Shown here in pieces: positions 12,901 through 23,529 of a stretch of 64,000 bases of DNA (the first letter of the stretch is position 1; every line of letters begins with the position of its first letter). Position numbers and translations under genes: made by a program. Below the pieces are notes generated by a model. It had not been told where the DNA came from, made no database searches, and saw nothing but the letters and a program-made list of their open reading frames with translations. The DNA comes from Oscheius dolichura (taxonomy: Eukaryota > Nematoda > Chromadorea > Rhabditida > Rhabditidae). The stretch covers positions 1,860,001-1,924,000 of the forward strand of contig OW051496.1 of NCBI GenBank assembly GCA_932521035.1. Reading direction: 5' to 3'.

Positions 12901-13032
12901 AAGAAGCTGACAATTGGTCTCCTCGCCTACCACGCGATAGTTGCCGGGATCCTCGTCGTGGGCATCGTCGTCTTGGAAGTTATCTTGCGGGCGATGAAAC
13001 GCAGACGAAGCCGCGCGACAGGAGAAAGATAG
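9902..13032 (+). CDS. L-domain receptor-like membrane protein (insulin/EGF-receptor L-domain, irld type)
   Basis: Exons: 9902..9956 (hydrophobic signal peptide), 10000..10069, about 10564..10666, about 10716..10919, 11351..11559, 11597..11855, 12383..12516, 12557..12754, 12793..13032. Two Recep_L_domain units are seen: LRKIIPYP...IRNNFP and the pattern LRTIIY...IVNNPYL; then LRVLKGCLLIKNT with IENNPELQWL and NNRKLCYREV. A single transmembrane segment follows (AYHAIVAGILVVGIVVLEVIL), then a 15-residue basic tail and no kinase. Caenorhabditis irld proteins have this form and are thought to bind or sequester insulin/EGF-like ligands. The boundary between exons 3 and 4 (weak GTCCGT donor) is uncertain. 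Two introns hold fold-back elements. Confidence 0.82.
10087..10540. mobile_element. Fold-back element in receptor intron 2, family B
   Basis: Bases around 10158-10270 pair with 10370-10485 as inverted copies (GTTTGTGCTTGTAACTCGG at both ends). GC-rich ends resemble GGGCAAAACGCC termini of the relatives at 10965, 13190 and 33904. A run of 13 G lies at 10135. Confidence 0.75.
10965..11290. repeat. Family B repeat in receptor intron 4
   Basis: Shares ACCTAGTTGGAGAG, ACATCTC and CCCACAGACTTTG blocks with 13230-13400 and 33960-34130. Lies wholly inside the intron 10920-11350. Confidence 0.7.
11945..12265. mobile_element. Fold-back element in receptor intron 6
   Basis: The left arm (ATCTTGGTTATTTCTG, near 11955) is the inverse of the right arm near 12225-12260, with degenerate pairing inward. 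No coding capacity. Confidence 0.65.
12285..12352 (+). repeat. SINE-like fragment 2
   Basis: Contains a B-box GGTTCGACCCC followed by TTTTTGCTTTTCTTTC, matching the tail of the other SINE-like elements. The A-box region is weak. It is inside receptor intron 6. Confidence 0.4.
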
Positions 13033-13189
13033 GGGGAACAGTTACCCGCCTAATTCGGAAAATGACAGCGAAGTCAAGACTGAAAAAAGGCACAAGCAAT
13101 GGTAAGGCAGAAGAATAAACGACTAGTTACACTTTTTATTATTGTACTTTTTGTAATTTTGGAACTTTTGAACAGTTTCACTTGGTAGT

Positions 13190-13420
13190 TCTGACGGTCG
13201 TACTTTTTTTTAGGCGTAGACGGTAGTGTCGGCTGTTTGTGTCCGTATCTCGGTCATTTATTGGCCGATCTCAAAAATTCAAAAACCTAGTTGGAGAGCA
13301 CGTCAAGACGAGTCTAATGAACCTAGTCACATCTCAGTCGCCCCGGACAAAAAAAATCTGTAGTCCCAGAAACTTTGCGTGCATATGTTACTTAACTTGG
13401 AGCGTCTAAAAACAGTACGG
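13190..13420. repeat. Family B repeat downstream of the receptor
   Basis: Collinear with 11020-11190 and 33950-34140 (CTAGTTGGAGAGCACGTCAA block). Non-coding. Confidence 0.7.
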
Positions 13421-13559
13421 CCAAAAAAAGTTGGTCGAAGGGGGAACCGAACAGGTCAAGGACAGACGGACAAACCGACGGACAGCATAGTTTATTATAA
13501 TAATTAGTAGACTAGAACGTTCGCGTGCATATTTATAGCTTGTATCCTCTTTATCAGAT

Positions 13560-13935
13560 GGAGAAAAACACTTGTGGCGCCCTGCGCGCCCTTCGGGCGC
13601 TTGGACGCCCATTTGTTGCTTTCAATGCAAGCAAGAATCCGAACGAATTGCCTTTGAGACGCTTTACTGGACATTTTTGACCGCTTCGGGGGCTGTACAT
13701 CCTTTGAATACTTGAAACCTCATTTATTGGCAATTTTTGGCCGCTACAGGCGTTCGACATCCTTTGATTGAGGTTTTTGGCCTCTACGGGCGCTCAACAT
13801 CCTTTGCCAGCGTTAAAAATCATTTATCAGACATTTTTGACAGCTTTTGGTGCTGAACATTGCTTTAAATGCTTATAAAATACATAAAAATTAACTTATT
13901 GGACATTATTGTCCGCTTCGGGGGCCGAACATCGC
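13560..13935. repeat. Degenerate tandem repeat, unit about 60-65 bp
   Basis: Five or six units each contain GACATTTTTGACCGCTTCGG-like and GAACATCCTTTG-like blocks at regular spacing. Divergence between units is high. No protein signature. Confidence 0.7.
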
Positions 13936-14145
13936 GCGTGGTTTGACTTTACACCGGGGTACGGCAGACTCCGGGAAGGTAACTTTGACGCGCCCAGCTT
14001 TTCAGTTGAGATTTCGTGAAAATCTTTTTTGACCATAATTTTGAGGGTGGTCGATTACCCCTATCCCCAAATTTTCAGGGATATAGTCCATAAAATAAAA
14101 CCAGGACGAGCACAACAAGTTTTGAAAAATGTCCGCCGTCCGGCG
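13935..14145. repeat. Dispersed repeat (matches 54996-55110 and 3030-3240)
   Basis: GTGGTTTGACTTTACA, CTCCGGGAAGGTAACTTTG and TTTCGTGAAAATCTTTTTTG blocks are shared with 54996-55110, where the same repeat sits inside a coiled-coil exon. Confidence 0.75.
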
Positions 14146-14149
14146 TGCG

Positions 14150-14255
14150 TCCGATTTTCGTGGTGTAGTGGCTAAGAGGCCGGTATTATCATTCGAGAGA
14201 TCGGGGGTTCGATCCCCGCTGGGGGTAACTCTTTTTGCTTTTTTGTTTTGAGATC
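14150..14255 (+). repeat. tRNA-derived SINE-like element 3
   Basis: A-box TGGTGTAGTGG and B-box GGTTCGATCCC are at pol III spacing, followed by TTTTTGCTTTTTTGTTTT. The core GTGGCTAAGAGGCCGG is shared with 62325. The acceptor stem does not pair, so it reads as a tRNA-derived repeat and not a working tRNA. Confidence 0.6.
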
Positions 14256-14630
14256 CTGAATACATCCAAAATATTTTTGAAGTGTTTTTCGCTGTGGGAC
14301 CCGTTCGTGTTGGGACCCGTTCGTGTTGGGACCCCAGTCCGGAGGTCTGCAGTTCCATCCTACCTCCGGGCAATTTTGTTTACTTTGTCTTCTGAGGGCA
14401 AATTGGACTTCGCATGCCGCGTCAGGCGGGAAATGCCCTTTTTGAAAAACTGTCGGAGGCAACCGCGGCTGGCTGCTTTGGCGGCAGACAAATTGGGTGG
14501 AAAGAAGCGGAACCTCACACTCTACAGAAATTAATTAAAATTAATTTAACCATCATTTTCAACGATTTTTGAAATGAATCCTCTTGAATAGCAATACTTT
14601 GGATGGAGGGAAAGATTTATTTGTAGTGGA

Positions 14631-16575
14631 TTACTCTGTGTAATTAAAAAGGGTATCAGCCAAATGGCGGGGAATAACAATTGAAGACATATTAAAGCAC
14701 CGATTGGGAAACTGGGGACCCTCTCTCCAGCTTTTTCCATTAAATATTTCAGTTTTATCGAGATAGTTGTCTGTTCTATTATATCCTCCAATTACAAAAA
14801 TCTCATTGTCAAGGACTGCTGCAGGAAATCTATATCGACGTTGTTTCATTGGCGGCAGTTCTTTCCATGTTCCTTTTCTTTCTAGATTACTCACTTCCAG
14901 TACAGTATTGACATCTGTCTTTCCATCATGACCTCCCGTTAAAATGAGATTATTTCCATGAAAAACGAGAAAATGACAAGCAAGAGGTGTTGGCATATCA
15001 TTCAGCTTCGTCCAGACACCACTCTCCGGGTCGAAACATTCCACACTTTTCAAATGAACACTTTTCAAATCATCATTTGGATAATCATATCCACCGCAGA
15101 CAATGAATTTGCCATTATGAACTGCTGCAGCTGCACGAGATCGCGAATATTTCATGTCCCTAAAATATTGATTAGCTGATTGAGCCTTGTATCAGATGTT
15201 GTATCATCTCGTTGAGAGACGAACCTCGTCTTGAGTGTGGATCAGGGCTGGGCGGGATGGCCATTTTCGAAACGGGACGGGACGGGACTCGTCCCACCCA
15301 AAAAACGGAATGAAACGGGACGGGAATCCCGCACATCCCTCGTGGGGATCTTGTTTGGTCCCGAGACAGACTCGTGATCACGTCTCGCTCTAATAACTCC
15401 TTTACTCGTCCAAGACTAGTTTTATTTTGGTCTTTTTTCCAACTACCGGGGTTTCAACTACGGGACCATTTGGCATTTTCGCGAATAAAAACGCCTAAAT
15501 TCCAGGTTGAGATTTCAAAACAGGCACATCTCGCTCGCCAAGTTCCCAAATGGTCCCGTAGTTGAAAACCGGCCGATGGAAACCGACTATAGAAGAAGAG
15601 AAAAATGGGGGAAAAGTATTCAACTTACCGCATTTTAATCCATTTGTTCTCCTTCGGATCATATCGTTCCACACTTTTCAAGTAGCTGCTTCTATCCTCT
15701 CCTCCAAACACCCAGATGGATCCATTCCATTCCACACTGCTATTTGAAATACCCCATCGGCTCTCATTCATATCTGCCAATCGTATCCATTTCAATGTTT
15801 TGTTATCCAATTTGTATAATTCTTTCTTCATCTCGTAACCACCGAATATATAGATCTCTCCATCCAGATATACTGCACTTCCGGCACAAAGTTTTCTCGG
15901 TAATTTCAAGGCCAATTCGAACCATTTGTCTTGTTTCAAAATGACCATTTCATCTGTTCCTCTGAAATCTTTTTCTCCTCCAAGGACTAAAATCTAAAAG
16001 AATGTTAATTATTCTCTTCCCCAATACCCCACCGTTCCCTTATCCACTTTTCCTGGGATCAATTGTCTTTCTTCTTCCAAAGGAACGGGTCTCGCCTGGA
16101 TTGTAAGACGATCTTCACTTTGTTTCCATTCCATCCTTCCAACTAAACATTAGTAACACTGAAAAGTATTAGATCTGGCTGACTTTTGTGAGAAATCTCT
16201 GCGATGCCCTCTTGTAAAGCCGTAATAGCATCGGAAACTGAAATTTCTCTCGAGTTCTAAAAGGTTTCAATGATTTCTTACCCCCTTGTTGCTTGTCGGA
16301 TACTTCTTTCAATCTCCCTGAAAAGTCATTTCGTATGCAACTCAAGCCATCTTCTGTTTCCCGTCGAAGTCGTTTCATCTCCTCATTTTCTATCGCTAAC
16401 GCATCTATTTCATATTTTTGAAAGACTCATTATCTCCCCCCAACATACCGTCTCTACCCGAAATCAGCTCCATTTTCCCCTTCAATTCTCTATTTGCCGC
16501 CTCCAGCCTACCTATTCTTCCGATTAGGTCCATAATCAGCGGGTGGATATTCGCGTCAGAAGGATTAGTTGCCAT
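14631..16575 (-). CDS. Coiled-coil + kelch propeller protein (435 aa)
   Basis: Six exons close in phase: 16449..16575, 16282..16404, 16184..16237, 16033..16142, 15629..15993, 14631..15159. The first exon is 127 nt, the same length as in the 1.1-kb and 61-kb genes. Residues 1-138 are coiled-coil-like (MATNPSDANIHPLIMDLIGR, then ENEEMKRLRRETEDG). Six kelch blades follow, three per exon (YIFGG, WVFGG, FIVCGG, ILTGG, FVIGG). No BTB domain. An inverted, mutated copy starts at 63106. An acceptor-like TTTCAG lies 8 nt before the ATG. Function unknown; likely a binding scaffold. Confidence 0.87.
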
Positions 16576-17273
16576 TAGAGTAGCTGAAATAGTTTATGGA
16601 AAGGTTGAGAAATGGGAAAAGTCGATTTGAACAAGGGAGCAGGCAGCCAACGTCGTCCTTGATAAGGGAGACACCATGCTGCAATTCGATAAGACACAGA
16701 AATTGTTGTCGAGTTTGCGGACGCGTGACATCCATGGACCTAATGTCCATCCAAAAGTGCGCCGTCCGCCGTCCGTCCCCTGAATGGCCAAGTGGCGCAA
16801 TCAGAATCAGCGTCAAAAACTGAATCGAATGAGCTAGGTTTCAGCCAATTTCTCCTTTTCTGTGAAAAATATTGTCGCAAAACAGAAAGCGTGCGCACAG
16901 TCGCTGCGGGACTAGTGCGCTCAATCAGGCGGGCCACGCAGACTTCCTTTAATATTTTTCTAGATGCTTATAAGCAAATCTGTTCAATAAGCCTGATTCA
17001 AAACTGTAAAGCACCACTTTATTGCTTCAATTCTCCTTTATTATGTGTTCCTCGGGAGTAAGCTTGGATTCCTGTTTCATAATAGGATAATAACACATCC
17101 AACCATCGTCTACTTCCATTTTACGAGTAGTGTTTGTTTGAAAAGGTGACGAATAGGGGGGAAAGGCAATCAAGCCCTTATCAGTTGGCCCTCCCTGTGC
17201 CGTCTCTTCTTTCTTCATCCTAGATTCACCAATTTGTTTCATCTTTCCCATAAATTCTTCCATTTCTCCAAAC
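16576..17273. other. Spacer upstream of the kelch genes
   Basis: Positions 16576-16690 are duplicated in inverted orientation at 62985-63105 as the 5' flank of the 63-kb copy. A minus-strand open frame (17027-17296) lacks an ATG and family similarity. Confidence 0.5.
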
Positions 17274-18397
17274 ATGGATGCTTCTTTGTCAGTCAATACG
17301 GTAATTTTCCCTTTCTACTCCCCTAAAATTGGCCAAAACTTTCAGATTTTAGCCATGGGAGGGATAGATAAAATGGGGGATTCTGGAAAAATGTTCATTT
17401 TGAACCGAGAAGGAGCTGATTGGATCGAACTGGCCGCGGAATTACCTCATGAGACAGAACACGGCGGAGCGGTAGTTCTCAATGAAGAATTATATATTTT
17501 TGGTGGTTCCGAAACGACTGATCATTTATATAAATTGGACAAAGCAACGGGCGATTGGATACGACTGGCAGATATGAATGAGGAGCGTTGGGCGATAACA
17601 AATAGCTGTCTAGCATGGAATGGATCAATCTGGGTCCTGGGAGGATATGGAGACTTGAAATCCGTGGAACGATATGACCCGGAACAGGACAAATGGATAC
17701 AAATGCCGTAAAGTGATATACAGTAATTTAGAAGTTTTCCGTAAGCGCGCTCTGTAGTCACACTTCCTTTTTTTGCTCTAAATTGTGAAATTATTATTCC
17801 AAATGGAAGATAAAAGCTCTCTTACGGAAGGAGATTCACTTATTTGAGAGCTCCTGGGTTACAATAAATTCAGTAATCTTGAAAATTTTCAGAGATATGA
17901 AATATGGTCGAAAGTGCGCCGCTGCCGCCGTCTGGAATGGGAAGATCGTCGTCTGTGGCGGCTGGAATCAGGCCGAGCTTCAAACCCTGGACAGTGTGGA
18001 ATGTTTCGACCCGGAGAGCGGAGTATGGACAGAATTGGCGGCTCTGCCATCCCCTCGTCACAGCCACTCTCTCATTTCCTACAATAATCGACTCCTAGCC
18101 ATTGGAGGTCATAACTTCGTCTCTATCAACTCCGTAATGGAATTCGACCCATTGGAAGGGAAATGGAATCCGCTTCCGGCGATGAAACATCATCGCAACT
18201 CGTTGACTACCGTAATCCTTGGACAGTTTGTTTATGTCATTGGAGGATATGGAGTTGAAGGGCGTCTTCGGTCGGTGGAAATATTCAATGGAGTGGAATG
18301 GCAAGACGGACCCGAACTGCCGTATGAACGCCACGAAATGTTCTCCGCTGTTATTCCCAGAGAAATGGCGGCGATTCTTGAGTCTTATGAGGAATAA
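17274..18397 (+). CDS. Kelch propeller protein without coiled coil (297 aa)
   Basis: Three exons close in phase: 17274..17300, 17346..17707, 17893..18397. The first gives only MDASLSVNT and uses the same ACG|gt phase-0 donor as all family members, then splices to ILAMGG, the first blade. Blades: YIFGG, WVLGG, VVCGG, LAIGG, YVIGG. Among the intact family genes it alone is on the plus strand, and it is more diverged than its neighbours. No coiled-coil or kinase exon is found upstream on this strand, so it is either a short form or truncated at its 5' end. Confidence 0.8.
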
Positions 18398-18660
18398 GAC
18401 ACTATTTTTTGCTCTTCTTTTTGTACTTGTTTGGCGAAATGAAAGATAAACTCGTATTTGACCTCTTTATTTGTTATTGAGCAGTATAAAATCAGCCCAG
18501 AAACTTATAGAACGGCAGGAACATGATAGAGTATTGAAGTGAGTACTATTGAAGAGAAAGAGTTTCAATCGAGCTTTTATATGTGGTTAATTGTAAAAAA
18601 AACAGTAAAAAAAGGCAAGAAGAAAAGTCAAAATGATGCCGGACCAAAATTTATTTAATA

Positions 18661-19013
18661 CTAAGGGTCCATGGCCGCGTCGAAGTCGGCCTCGGTGACT
18701 TTGCAAGCCATTTTTGTGAGTTTGTCCTTCAGATGGGTATGTAAGGTAGCATACGATGGTATCTCGATGATGTCGGAAGCAGGGAACAAATGGGGGAAAA
18801 CTTTGAAGAAATAATCCCGGTCATGTTTAAGAAAATTCACAGGAATGTACTTGACCTCAATTCCCTTTCTGCGAGCCTGAAACGGTACACAATTATCAGA
18901 ACCTTGTAACCCAAACCTTGTTTATTTCTTTCTCTTCATCCCTACGAATGCTGCCATCGGTCAGGAGCAGCATGAGCGCTTTCTGTTTCGATGGCCGCGT
19001 AGCCATCCACTTG
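18661..19013 (-). pseudogene. von Willebrand A-domain protein, 5'-truncated by a TTAA element
   Basis: Exons 18917..19013 and 18661..18876 join in phase 0. The encoded tail reads ALMLLLTDGSIRRDEE, the fourth strand and TDG metal-site loop of a vWA domain, followed by GIEVKYIPV and a helical end finishing AAMDP. The reading frame runs straight into a TTAA-flanked mobile element at 19014, and no upstream vWA exons are present beyond it. What remains lacks the MIDAS DxSxS half, so it cannot bind ligand as a normal vWA domain. Confidence 0.75.
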
Positions 19014-19550
19014 TTAAAGGGAGCCTCCGGAAACAAAAAATCAGGTCAAAAATGTATTTGCGCCAAAGTTAGCGTCCCCTCCAAATGCATTTTGACAAAA
19101 ATTGATTCATCGACAGATTTATTTATTTTTCTTCTTTGTACTAATTTTCTCTTTCATTTTTTTGTTGTAAAAATATCTTCATTCGATAGCGCATCTTTTG
19201 CGGTATCACTGAACATGTGACATGCGGTACAAAAGCCGAAAAATAAATAACAAAACAAAAAATGAAGCTAAAAATTTAATTTGATGAATTTCTTTGGATT
19301 CTTATATTGTTTTTGCTTCTACTTATTTTTTGCGCATAGAGTAGCATGTAAACAAGATATTATAACTGTTACAGAAAGAAAATTGAAGAAAAATGAGCCA
19401 AGTTAGCATATTGCAAGTCGCATGCGCTTTTCATCATTATTTCATTTGTAATTCTTGTTGTATTGCTTTCTCTTGTTGTTTTATCATTTTTATTTTGTTT
19501 TCTATTATTTCTAATTGATAATACATTATTTTTAGATGCTTAGGCCATTC
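19014..19550 (+). mobile_element. piggyBac-like non-autonomous element, family 2 (one end recognised)
   Basis: Starts TTAA-AGGGAGCCTCCGG at 19014. Its interior matches the reverse complement of about 57330-58016, the right half of the intact element at 56919-58016. The far terminus was not found, so the copy looks truncated near 19550. Confidence 0.75.
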
Positions 19551-19912
19551 AGATATACACTTTCGGAGTGAGAGGCACGATCACTGTGGCGCCGACCTTT
19601 CTTCTTCCGCGGCGAGCTGTGGTAACTGTAAGGGGTCTTTAGCTGTTAGAAGTATACTCCGTTGAACACGCCAACACTATGATCCTTTAATTTACAGGCT
19701 CCCGACATTGACAGCCCGACTTTTCCATAAGAAATTCGACCGCAGCGGCCTTCAGAAAACGACTCGACATAGACAACCGTGCAAGGTTTCATCGTTCATT
19801 CCGTCTTTTTCTTTTTGTCGAGAAATACATCTCTCCCTCTTTGCTTTTTGTTATACTCCCTCAAAAAATATCCTGTCAATTTCGCTATGATCTCTCGAAT
19901 TATTTATTGCTT

Positions 19913-22142
19913 TTAATAGATCCAATCATAAGAAAGAAGAGACGCGAACTCTTGAGGAACGAGAACAGCAGACGAAGGAGGGCGAGAATCATTCAGAGGG
20001 AAAGAGGGGCCAACACGCCAATTGATTCCGTCAAATATTTGCACCTTATCATCATCCCAGCCAATTGCAAAGATTTCTCGACCAAGAACAACTCCAACAG
20101 AAACAGAAATAGGGGAGAGTAAGGGCGACAACTCTTTCCACTGTCCATTTTCCTCCAGTGGATCCAATTCCAGAACTGTGGTAGTCTCTTGTTTTCCATC
20201 ATAACCTCCTATTACAACCAGCTTATTTCTATAACAAACGAGGGAATGCCAAATTCGAGGTGTTGGCGTATCCGCCAGTTCAGTCCACACTCCACTCTCA
20301 GGATCGAAACATTCCACACTTTTCAAACCGACAAACCGATAACCATCATCTCCTATATTTTCTCTTATTCCGCCACAAATATATATTTTCCCGTTACAGA
20401 CTGCTGCAGCTGCATCAAATCTGCCATATTTCATGTCTCTAAAATCACTTATTTCCAAAAAGATAATCAAAAGCTGGAAGTTCCTAGTTCATAAAGATAA
20501 CTTACGGCATCAGTGCCCACTTGTCCTCCTTCGGATCATATCGTTCCACACTTTTCAAATTATTCCCCCAATTCCGTCCTCCAAACACCCAAATGTATCC
20601 ATTCCATCCCAAACAGCTATTATTAATAATTCCTCGTCCCTCATTCATATCAGCCAGTTGTTTCCATTCCATATTTTTGTCCAACTTGAATAATGACTTG
20701 TCATCATCGATTAGATAGAGTTCATCATCGAGATAAACAACATCAGCAGGTAGAATAAGGTCAGGAAATTCCATCTGTGAAACAGTCCAAGTGGATTTCC
20801 CCCGATTCCATATTGTCCTCTTCATCTTATTATTATGCCGACCACGACCTCTACCCACGACCAAAATCTAAAAAAAGAGTTGCCCATTTTCTTTCCCAAC
20901 TCTCAAATTTTCACCTACCGTCTGGTCGAATTTCGGTTCAAAGTTTATGATTTCCTGGATCGACGGCCTATCAGATATCTCTCTTTGCCAGCATCTTAAA
21001 AATATTTTACAAGGGTTTTCAACCGTATCAAAAATAACTGGAGGTGCTCTTTTCTTATGTTTGCATAAATTGTCCCGAACCTTTTCACGAGATCGGTCAG
21101 GCCCCCATAAGTTTCATCAGCATCCATAATCAGCTCTGTGGAAACAATTCCTGAGCTGTCTGTCGAAGTCTTCAAATGTTTCGACGGATCTCTATATTCT
21201 TTTAGAGTATTTGTGCAAAATAAACCAACTTTCGTTGTGTAAATTCCCATATTGTGATTCCAAATGAATAAACATCAGCTGGAACACCGTAATCCTTTGA
21301 TGTTATTACTTCTGGAGCCATATAGACATTTGTGCCAATGGGACTGGAAATATTAAAATTTATTGGGAAGAGAAGAGTCAATTACCCAGTAGTACATGAT
21401 TGTTGGGAAGAAATATTCCTAGCAAGGCCGAAATCCGCCAGTTTTATGTGGTCTATTCTGAACAGGAGGATACTAAATAAAGAGTAGAAACAGTGGGAAA
21501 ATTCCTACTTTGAAGGCTTGACATCCCTATGAATAATCCCATTTCCATGGAGATAATGTAGCCCGGAGCCAATTTGTTTGACCCATAAAAGAATTAACGC
21601 AATATCATATGATTTAGAGAGGTCGTGGATTTCTGAGCACTTCATAATAAAATAAAATGACGAACCTTTATGAAGACTGCCAAGTTGCATGTATTCCATC
21701 ACGTATCCCGTATATATAGGTTTTTTTGTAGGGTCATCCTTGTCCTTTTCATCCCAAATAACACCAGATAATTGAACAATATGCTCATGAGGGTGCTGAA
21801 AATTGGAAAAGGTACGATGGGAAGACAATAAAAATACCGTACCGTTTTCAATATTTGGATTTCCCTGTGAGAATATATATCCAATACATTGAATAATTTC
21901 ACGGCCACAATTCTGAATAGAATTGGTCTCGGAAAGGGAAACCAACTTGCCGTTTCTTTAGAGCGAATCTGTTTAATTCGGACATCTTCAAAACTGTACC
22001 GTATCCTCCACTACCCAACTGTTCTTTAAATTTAAAATCCTTCAAAGTATGGTACGGCACGCCTAGAAACATGGTAGCATATAAAAGGGAAGAAAGTTCT
22101 ACCATCCGAAGTGTATTTCACGGAGGAAAGTAAGATTCCCAT
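19913..22142 (-). CDS. Kinase-kelch fusion protein (583 aa)
   Basis: Eleven exons close in phase: 22103..22142, 21951..22062, 21843..21912, 21666..21795, 21509..21632, 21386..21472, 21230..21343, 21081..21191, 20919..20994, 20506..20867, 19913..20438. Residues 1-288 are a complete TKL-like kinase: GSGGYGTV loop, IVAVKLF lysine, HRDVKPSN catalytic loop, LADFGLARN, MAPE, DVYSFGITIWE, and KRCWQREISDRPS. Residues 289-583 are a six-blade kelch propeller joined directly at ACG|gt. The start MGILLSS fits an N-myristoylation signal (Gly2, Ser6). The second intron uses a GC-AG pair (CG|GCAAGT). All catalytic residues are present, so it is probably an active, membrane-anchored kinase with kelch substrate-binding. 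Confidence 0.87.
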
Positions 22143-22793
22143 TCGGAGGTAACTTCAATCGACTGAAAATGTCAGGGTACCTCCGTACACATGGAGCTGA
22201 TAGGGAAAACAGATAAGACCGATGGAAGACGTATAAAATTCTGAGAGTATCGCCAATCTGATGAGAAGAGAGTTGTTCAGGAGACGACAGGGACTTTTTT
22301 CCTCAATTTAATTCCATTTTTGATCACCTTTCCCCGCAACAATTCTCTTTTCATAGCGAGAAGACGACGGAAAGGTCAACACAACTAATGACTCAGTTCT
22401 GAGTGAAGTGTGTCTGACGGGAAGCGATAACAAGAAGTCGAAGCCATTTACTTGAAAATAATTTTTTTCTAGGTACTGATGCCCCTTATCAGACCTTTCC
22501 CTTTCCACTTCCGATACCCCGTCTATTGACACAAAACGAATCACCTGCCCCGATAAAATTGAAGCAATTGATTAATTGAAACAAGAGGATCGTGTAATTT
22601 TTTGAAAAACTGAAGGATTACAGATTGTTTGAGCATCTTTTCGTAGACATACCTGGGATTCCAATACCTCCCCGGCGTTTCATTGTCTTTCCAGGACTCC
22701 GTGTTTGCTATTTCACAACGGAGATTCATGACACAACTTATCCTCCATAGTCTATAAATAGCTGTATTTCAGAGGAAAATCTGTCCTATAGTC
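22143..22793. other. 5' region of the kinase-kelch gene
   Basis: An acceptor-like ATTTTCAG lies about 20 nt before the ATG. Minus-strand frames at 22308-22729 are open but unsupported by similarity. Confidence 0.4.
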
Positions 22794-23242
22794 TTAAAGG
22801 AACAGTCTCGCACTTGGTCCAGCGTGGTCCGGGGATCGCGCGCGCAGTTTGAATATTTAGATTCGCATATCCCTTTTTGACGTTTTTTTTGCCATTTTTA
22901 TGTCATTTCAGCTTATTTTCGCAGGGTTTTCTATATTATTCGACAAATAACATGTAGCAGAAGCTAAAACTATAGTTCTAAAGCCAGGAGGATGGCTGTC
23001 ACCGAAGAATTTGTATTAATTATGAATTCGAATGTTTCTGTTCGTTTCTTCTGTTATTTTCTTCATGCTGGTCATTCCCAAACACTTATATGATGCTTTT
23101 GAAGTGTTGCAATGATATTTTTCAAAAGAAAAATGAAAATAATGTAAAAAAACTCGATCAAAACGCCGATTTCAAACAGTGCGCGCGCCGATACCGTAAC
23201 ATAGGAGGACGCGCGCAAAACCATGCGAGACTGTTCCTTTAA
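22794..23242. mobile_element. piggyBac-like MITE, family 1, copy 1
   Basis: TTAA target duplications flank inverted termini AGGAACAGTCTCGCA. About 450 bp with no transposase. Shares its terminal sequence with the element at 25263-25649. Confidence 0.85.
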
Positions 23243-23529
23243 GAAAAAAGACGGCATTCAAGGTCTAATTCGCCGAGAACAAATTTTAGTGGTGGGGCGC
23301 ACTCACAGATAATTTTTGAGCGGCCAAGAAGAAGAAAAGGCCAGTAAGTTCGGCCAGCTACTAAACCGTTAGACCTTGATTGTCGTCTTTTTTCTTGACA
23401 GACTATACCACATATGTTTTATCTCTAATGAAGAATAAGTCAATGAGGGGAAGAGAACCAACGGGGAGATGTCGGTTCTATAAAGACGACCGTTTTTTCT
23501 TTTCGATAATCCGGGTGGAGAGAGCCGTA

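Noticed and set aside
13560-13935. Regularly spaced repeats that might look like a CRISPR array
   Set aside because: Units are diverged throughout with no constant repeat and unique spacer pattern, and the genome is eukaryotic with spliced genes.
14157-14226. Functional tRNA gene
   Set aside because: A- and B-boxes are good, but the acceptor and anticodon stems do not pair, and the same core and tail recur at 62.3 kb, which fits a tRNA-derived repeat.
17027-17296. Minus-strand 89-codon frame next to the plus-strand kelch gene
   Set aside because: It starts on TTG, has no recognised domain and no splice context; kept only as a possibility.
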